Source: Kiloniellaceae bacterium
GTDB taxonomy: Bacteria; Pseudomonadota; Alphaproteobacteria; Kiloniellales; Kiloniellaceae
DNA length: 10,382 bases
Assembly: GCA_028280915.1 (NCBI GenBank)
Contig: JANQKX010000568.1
Coordinates: 1 to 10,382, forward strand
Reading direction: 5' to 3'
A program made the translations under genes and the position numbers. Below are positions 6,524 to 10,382 of this stretch, piece after piece. Within the stretch, counting starts at the first letter, position 1, and the number at the start of each line of letters is the position of its first letter. The notes beneath the pieces were generated by a model. That model saw only the letters and a list, made by a program, of their open reading frames with translations. It was not told the origin of the DNA and ran no database searches.

Positions 6524-7681
6524 ATGGCCCAGGGCAGGACCCTGCAATCCCCCGGCCGGCAGATGCGCCTGATCGACAAGATCTGGCAGATGAACTGGGG
6601 CCTGGTGGCTCTGATCACCACCATCTCCTGCATCGGCTTTGCCATGCTGTATTCGGCGGCCAACGGCGCCATGGACCCCTGGGCCTCCCGGCAAGCGGTC
6701 CGATTCGGCGCCGGCCTGGCCATGATGTTCGGCTTGGCCATGGTGGACATCCGCTTTTGGTTCCGCCATGCCTATGGGATCTATTTTGTGGTCCTGGTCT
6801 TGCTGATCGCCGTGGAAGTGGCCGGAACCGTGGGCATGGGCGCCCAGCGCTGGATCGACTTGAAGGTGATCCAGCTTCAACCCTCCGAGCTCATGAAGGT
6901 GGCCTTGATCCTAGCCCTGTCAAAGCACTTTCACGGCATGACCCGCGAAGAAATCGGCCGGCCCCATTATTTGCTCATTCCCCTGGCGCTGGTCGGCGTG
7001 CCGGCCGCCTTGGTGCTGAAGCAACCGGACCTGGGGACCACCTTGGTCCTGGTCGCGGCCGCCGGTGCGGTGTTTTTCTGCGCCGGGGTGCGGCTGTGGA
7101 AGTTCGCCTTGGTGATTGCCGGCTGCCTGGGGGCGATCCCCATCGCCTGGCAGTTCCTGCACGACTATCAGCGCCAGCGGGTCCTCACCTTTCTGGACCC
7201 GGAAAACGACCCCCTGGGCTCGGGTTATCACATCTTGCAGTCCAAGATCGCCCTGGGTTCGGGCGGCATGACCGGCAAGGGCTTTTTGCAAGGCACCCAA
7301 GCCCACCTGAACTTCCTGCCGGAAAAGCAAACCGACTTCATTTTCACCATGATGGCCGAGGAACTGGGCATGATCGGCGGCCTGGGCCTGCTGCTGCTCT
7401 ACGCCGTGGTCCTGGCCTACGGCTTCGCCATCGCCCTGCGCTGCCGCAACCGCTTCGGCTCCCTCCTGGCGGTGGGGCTGACCGTGAACCTCTTCTTATA
7501 CGTCTTTATCAACATCGCCATGGTCATGGGCCTGGTCCCGGTGGTGGGCGTGCCCCTGCCGCTGATTTCTTATGGCGGCACCGCCATGCTGACCGTGATG
7601 GCCGGCTTTGGCCTGTTGATTTCGGTTTACGTGCACCGGGACATCCGCATCTCCCGCCGGGGCGTGGCGGAGCCCCTATAG
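6524..7681 (+). CDS. rodA: RodA, SEDS-family peptidoglycan glycosyltransferase
   Basis: RodA is a polytopic inner-membrane glycosyltransferase that polymerises lipid II into glycan strands in partnership with PBP2. The 385-aa product has about ten hydrophobic helices. SEDS hallmarks are present: RWIDL with LQPSELMKVALIL (118-130, including Glu 122), KQPDLGTTLVL (166-176), the region LPEKQTDFIFTMMAEELG (265-282) whose Asp 271 corresponds to the catalytic Asp of E. coli RodA, and PLPLISYGGTA (344-354). The ATG at 6524 follows an AAGGGGG ribosome binding site that overlaps the mrdA end. An in-frame ATG at 6563 would also leave all helices intact, but it lacks such a clear site. RodA and PBP2 act as one enzyme pair, which the 5-nt spacing matches. 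Confidence 0.97.
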   Translation: MAQGRTLQSPGRQMRLIDKIWQMNWGLVALITTISCIGFAMLYSAANGAMDPWASRQAVRFGAGLAMMFGLAMVDIRFWFRHAYGIYFVVLVLLIAVEVAGTVGMGAQRWIDLKVIQLQPSELMKVALILALSKHFHGMTREEIGRPHYLLIPLALVGVPAALVLKQPDLGTTLVLVAAAGAVFFCAGVRLWKFALVIAGCLGAIPIAWQFLHDYQRQRVLTFLDPENDPLGSGYHILQSKIALGSGGMTGKGFLQGTQAHLNFLPEKQTDFIFTMMAEELGMIGGLGLLLLYAVVLAYGFAIALRCRNRFGSLLAVGLTVNLFLYVFINIAMVMGLVPVVGVPLPLISYGGTAMLTVMAGFGLLISVYVHRDIRISRRGVAEPL

Positions 7682-7728
7682 GGGGCTGGCGTCCGGGTCA
7701 GACAGGGCCCCTGCCGAGGCTGAAAAAA

Positions 7729-7765
7729 GGGCCCGTGACGGCAAATCCGGCCGTAAAACAGGCCC
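7729..7765. terminator. Possible end-of-operon hairpin after rodA
   Basis: Two arm pairs nest around the loop AAATCCG: ACGGC (7738-7742) with GCCGT (7750-7754), and outside them GGGCC (7729-7733) with GGCCC (7761-7765). Internal loops separate the pairs. There is no T-tract after it, so if it marks the transcript end it would do so as a stability or processing hairpin rather than a standard intrinsic terminator. Confidence 0.25.
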
Positions 7766-7820
7766 TGAATCATCGTCTTGCCGGTCTGTCACCCGCATGT
7801 AAATTTTTGACAAGTCTTTA

Positions 7821-7892
7821 TAAACTTTAAAGAAATCATCACCAAAAGCCAATACAAGCCGCTCGCCGCCGGCCCCGGCGGTTGAAAGTTTA
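7821..7892. repeat. Nested inverted repeat: AT-rich outer arms around a GC-rich hairpin
   Basis: TAAACTTT (7821-7828) and AAAGTTTA (7885-7892) are perfect inverted copies. Inside lies the GC-rich hairpin CCGCCGGCCCCGGCGG (7866-7881), 6-7 bp of perfect stem with a tiny loop. A third imperfect pair, TACAAA/TTTGTA (7891-7896 and 7908-7913), overlaps the right end. The repeats are seen directly; a role as operator or leader structure for the downstream gene is inference. Confidence 0.45.
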
Positions 7893-7939
7893 CAAAATTC
7901 TAATAAATTTGTAATCGCGTTTTGCAAAAGGCGGGTGTA

Positions 7940-7968
7940 TTGTCCATTTTGCATTTGCTAAGCATAAC
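7940..7968 (+). promoter_or_regulatory. Candidate sigma-70-type promoter of the glycosylphosphotransferase gene
   Basis: TTGTCC (7940-7945) and CATAAC (7963-7968) each match the -35 and -10 consensus at four of six positions, with the ideal 17-bp spacer. It sits in the AT-rich spacer about 90 bp before the first ATG and downstream of the nested inverted repeats, consistent with the gene being transcribed separately from rodA. Confidence 0.35.
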
Positions 7969-8059
7969 TTGGTTGCCGAAAATTAACCCCTAAGTGCCAA
8001 GTTCATCGTGTTGTTTGTCCATCAGGTATGTGGCCAACTCGCAACAGGTTTGAACTGGC

Positions 8060-9544
8060 ATGGATCGCCGCGACGCAAAGGAAAATAGCAGGATGCTTTT
8101 AGACGTCGATGCTCGGGATACCCACCAAGGTTACGTCAAGATCATTTCACCGGGCTACGTCAGCGGTTTGCTGCGCGTCGCCGATGTGCTGTCCATCAGC
8201 GTCGTGGGCATGGCCGTCGCCTTTATCTATGTCTACTCGGACGCCAGTGAATTCAGCAGCCGCTATGCCGCCGCCATTTTCATGGGCACCTTCCTCGCCG
8301 GCATGATGTTTCAGTGGTTCAGCGTCTACAAATCGGACAACATTTTTGCCCGCCATATGCCGCTCGACCGCCTGTTGTCGGCCTGGGCCATTGCCTTTGC
8401 GGTGCTCTTGGCGATCGCCTTTACCCTCAAGGTTTCCAGTTACTACTCCCGTATTTGGGCGGTCAGCTGGTTTGTGGGCGGCGCCGTGGTCTTGACCACC
8501 ACCCGGATCGCCATCGGCTGTTGGATCAAGGAACGGGCCCGGGAGGGCTGCTTTGCCGACCGGACGGTCATTCTGGGCGCCGGTGAACAGGGTCAGCGCC
8601 TGGCGGCCTTCCTGCGCGAACAGAGCGATCCGCGCATGCGCGTCATCGGCTTCATCGATGACCGCAAAACCCGTATTCCCGACCAGGTCCACGGCTATAG
8701 TGTGCTGGGCAACATCGACCATCTGATCGAGCTGATACGCAACAACATGGTGGATCAGATCTTCGTCGCCCTGCCCTGGCATGCCCACGAGCGCTTGAAA
8801 TATTTGGTGCACGAGCTGGCCATTACCCCGGTGCGCATCTGTTTGTCGCCCGATTTGCTCGGGCTGGACTTCCCCAACCGCACCTTCACCTCGGTCGCCA
8901 AGGTGCCCATGCTGCAGCTCTTCGAGCGGCCGATTTCGGGCTGGTCCCATGTGACCAAGTCCATCGAGGATCGGGTGATCGCCTCCCTGGCCCTGTTGTT
9001 CCTGGGGCCCTTGATGCTCCTGATCGCCCTGGCCATTAAGCTCGATTCACCGGGTCCGGTGTTTTTCAAGCAGCCCCGTTTCGGCTTTAACAATCAGCTG
9101 ATCAACGTGTGGAAGTTCCGCACCATGTACAGCGACCTGAGCGACCGCAACTGCGAGGTTCAGACCGTCAAGAACGATCCGCGCATCACCCGCGTTGGCG
9201 ACTTTTTGCGCAAATCGAGCCTGGACGAACTGCCCCAGCTCATCAACGTGCTCCTTGGCAACATGTCGCTGGTGGGCCCGCGCCCCCACGCGGTCGCCAC
9301 CAAGGCCGAAGGGGTGCTGTTCACCGACGTTGTGGACCGCTATGCCGCCCGCCACCGGGTCAAGCCCGGCATCACCGGCTGGGCCCAGGTAAACGGCTGG
9401 CGCGGCGAGACGGACACCATCGAAAAGATCCAAAAGCGTGTGGAACACGATATCTATTACATCGATAACTGGTCCATTTGGTTCGATTTAAAAATTCTGT
9501 TCAAGACCGCCGCAACGGTGATAAAATCGGAAAACGCCTATTGA
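8060..9544 (+). CDS. Undecaprenyl-phosphate hexose-1-phosphate transferase (WcaJ-type polyprenyl glycosylphosphotransferase)
   Basis: Enzymes of this family move a sugar-1-phosphate, usually glucose-1-phosphate from UDP-glucose, onto undecaprenyl phosphate in the inner membrane, the first step of exopolysaccharide or capsule repeat-unit assembly. The 494-aa product has about four N-terminal membrane helices (39-150), a Rossmann-like domain beginning VILGAGEQGQRL (170-181), a further hydrophobic helix (305-327) and the C-terminal bacterial sugar transferase domain. That domain shows KFRTM (352-356), the Asp-Glu pair 389-390 in SSLDELPQL, SLVGPRPH (403-410) and KPGITGWAQVNGWRG (435-449). The exact sugar is uncertain; glucose or galactose are most likely. 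The longest frame is given. An ATG at 8093 (Met 12) has a better ribosome binding site (AAAGGA, 8077-8082) and may be the true start. It stands alone after a 378-bp spacer, so it is probably not part of the rodA operon. Confidence 0.93.
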   Translation: MDRRDAKENSRMLLDVDARDTHQGYVKIISPGYVSGLLRVADVLSISVVGMAVAFIYVYSDASEFSSRYAAAIFMGTFLAGMMFQWFSVYKSDNIFARHMPLDRLLSAWAIAFAVLLAIAFTLKVSSYYSRIWAVSWFVGGAVVLTTTRIAIGCWIKERAREGCFADRTVILGAGEQGQRLAAFLREQSDPRMRVIGFIDDRKTRIPDQVHGYSVLGNIDHLIELIRNNMVDQIFVALPWHAHERLKYLVHELAITPVRICLSPDLLGLDFPNRTFTSVAKVPMLQLFERPISGWSHVTKSIEDRVIASLALLFLGPLMLLIALAIKLDSPGPVFFKQPRFGFNNQLINVWKFRTMYSDLSDRNCEVQTVKNDPRITRVGDFLRKSSLDELPQLINVLLGNMSLVGPRPHAVATKAEGVLFTDVVDRYAARHRVKPGITGWAQVNGWRGETDTIEKIQKRVEHDIYYIDNWSIWFDLKILFKTAATVIKSENAY

Positions 9545-9829
9545 GATCTTGTCCGTTTAGGGCTTGGGTCGCGCGTAAAAACCAATATAAGAACAGAATA
9601 TCCGCCTGGCCTTCGCAAATTTCATCGCATTTTAACCATAACAAACGACTATTTTATTGAGTTATTGATCGGTCCTTTACCGGAGCGGGTAGGTCTTGTC
9701 ACAAGCACTCCGACGATTACGTCTCCGCGACCATTTCGTGCCGGCGGCGTTAAGGATGTAAATGCGACGACCCCGCTTGTTATACCAGGGATCGGCCATT
9801 CTCTTGGTGGCGCAATCAAAGGTGAAGTG
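9545..9829. other. AT-rich spacer between the glycosylphosphotransferase gene and the last gene
   Basis: I see no gene with a credible start here. Contents: an octamer TTAACCAT (9632-9639) resembling a CtrA half-site, a short palindrome CTTGTCACAAG (9695-9705), and AAGG (9819-9822) serving as the ribosome binding site of the next gene. The frame continuing from the upstream stop codon is open throughout, but it contains rare codons and no ATG, so I regard it as non-coding. Confidence 0.5.
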
Positions 9830-10382
9830 GTGAAAGGCTTCCTTATTTTCGTTTGCCTTCTGGCACTCATAGCCGGTGGATTTTACGGCGGCTACCTCAT
9901 GCTGGGCCGTGACCGCACGGAAGAAGTGCGCATGATCGGTGCCCTGAAACTGGCGCAGCAGGAGATCAGCAAGGAAGCGGAGGGCGTGGAAACACTGATT
10001 TTCTCGCCCAAATTCGAAGCCGTGCCACAAAGTCCGGACAGCTGGGCCCTCAGCGGCATCGCCACCACGACCAAGGAAACGGGTGAACGGGCCGAAGGTG
10101 CCTTCAGCGCCCTGGTCGTGAACACCTGCGCCCAGTACAACAACCCGGCCTGCTGGTCCCTGTCCGATCTGGAAATCAAACAAAAAATCCGGCCCGCCAA
10201 GAGTAAGGGCGGTGTCGAGGAGGCATCCCAAGAAGAGGTCGCCGAAGATACCGCGCCGGACAGCGAAACCGACGCAAGCACCGAAATCGAGCCGGAAGAG
10301 GTTGCCGCGGCATCCGCCGACGAGGAGACACCGCAAACCAGCGCGCCGGCGGACGACTCAGCCACGTCTTCTACCTCCGACG
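9830..10382 (+). CDS. Unrecognised membrane-anchored protein with acidic tail (3' end beyond window)
   Basis: I do not recognise this protein. From the GTG at 9830 (AAGG ribosome binding site 7 nt upstream) 184 residues are visible and the frame is open at the window end. Residues 4-25 form a hydrophobic helix with a short basic N-terminus, so it is either a signal anchor or an uncleaved signal. A small domain (about 30-116) follows, with an amphipathic start (EEVRMIGALKLAQQEISKEA), the segment SWALSGIATTT, and a C-terminal portion with two cysteines (Cys 100 and Cys 108) around NNPACWSLSDL. From about 129 onward it is low-complexity, rich in Glu, Asp, Ala, Ser and Thr, and probably disordered and periplasmic. 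A GTG at 9827 is an alternative start. The acidic tail could be a linker to a further domain past the edge. Codon use is like its neighbours, so it is probably a real gene. Confidence 0.7.
   Translation, partial: MKGFLIFVCLLALIAGGFYGGYLMLGRDRTEEVRMIGALKLAQQEISKEAEGVETLIFSPKFEAVPQSPDSWALSGIATTTKETGERAEGAFSALVVNTCAQYNNPACWSLSDLEIKQKIRPAKSKGGVEEASQEEVAEDTAPDSETDASTEIEPEEVAAASADEETPQTSAPADDSATSSTSD

Larger units (their letters stand above)
7682..8059. other. Intergenic region between rodA and the polyprenyl glycosylphosphotransferase gene
   Basis: These 378 bp hold no supportable gene. The first 90 bp are GC-rich with interrupted inverted repeats; the remainder is mostly AT-rich, with nested inverted repeats (7821-7913) and a candidate promoter (7940-7968). 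No classical hairpin plus T-run terminator for rodA is visible. The short open frames here have no ribosome binding site. Confidence 0.6.

Noticed and set aside
6334..7830. 498-codon plus-strand frame overlapping mrdA and rodA
   Set aside because: It lies in another frame of two certain genes and translates to an Arg/Pro/Gly/His-rich sequence with no membrane or enzyme features.
7676..7954. 92-codon minus-strand frame in the rodA downstream spacer
   Set aside because: There is no ribosome binding site, and it crosses the nested inverted repeats and candidate promoter.
9677..10336. 219-codon minus-strand frame at the right end
   Set aside because: The plus strand has a better-supported gene, with a membrane helix, ribosome binding site and acidic tail. 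The minus frame has no ribosome binding site and runs over the spacer.
1..10382. tRNA, rRNA, CRISPR array, insertion sequence or prophage genes
   Set aside because: I found no repeat-spacer pattern, transposase or integrase motifs, or RNA-gene sequence. The window is ordinary core chromosome.

Overview
The window is high-GC chromosomal DNA whose coding strands are rich in G/C at third positions. It has the gene order mreB-mreC-mreD-mrdA-rodA, GTG starts on mreC and mreD, and a TTAA-N7-TTAA (CtrA-type) motif between mreB and mreC. Together these suggest an alphaproteobacterium, probably of the Rhodospirillales (Magnetospirillum/Rhodospirillum-like). The phylum-level call is fairly safe; the order-level call is inference from the proteins and composition.

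Layout. (1) 1-1364, minus strand: a Tat-signal-bearing extracellular solute-binding protein of the sugar-type ABC family, running off the left edge. (2) 1365-1946: a divergent intergenic region of 582 bp holding an 11-bp direct repeat, AT-rich inverted repeats, a possible TTGACA promoter and the mreB ribosome binding site. (3) 1947-7681, plus strand: the cell-elongation (Rod complex) cluster mreB, mreC, mreD, mrdA (PBP2) and rodA. mreC/mreD and mrdA/rodA are almost contiguous, mreD-mrdA has a 53-bp gap, and mreB is set apart from mreC by 158 bp with its own regulatory-looking signals. (4) 7682-8059: a 378-bp spacer with several inverted repeats and a candidate promoter. (5) 8060-9544: a WcaJ-family polyprenyl-phosphate hexose-1-phosphate transferase, which would start synthesis of an exopolysaccharide or other surface glycan. 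(6) 9545-9829: an AT-rich spacer that happens to lack stops in the frame shared by the two flanking genes. (7) 9830-right edge: an unrecognised membrane-anchored protein with a long acidic, probably disordered tail, truncated by the window end.

How the genes work together: MreB filaments under the inner membrane, with MreC and MreD as membrane linkers, position the RodA glycosyltransferase and PBP2 transpeptidase for lateral-wall peptidoglycan synthesis. The downstream phosphotransferase draws on the same undecaprenyl-phosphate carrier pool but probably belongs to a separate surface-polysaccharide unit with its own promoter. The flanking transporter protein is unrelated to wall synthesis.

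Most of the window is a well-known conserved locus, and I see no convincing novel multi-gene system. The more interesting points are the possible CtrA control and hairpin between mreB and mreC, a Cys3His set in PBP2 that could bind zinc, the inverted-repeat-rich leader of the glycan gene, and the unknown acidic-tailed protein at the right edge.
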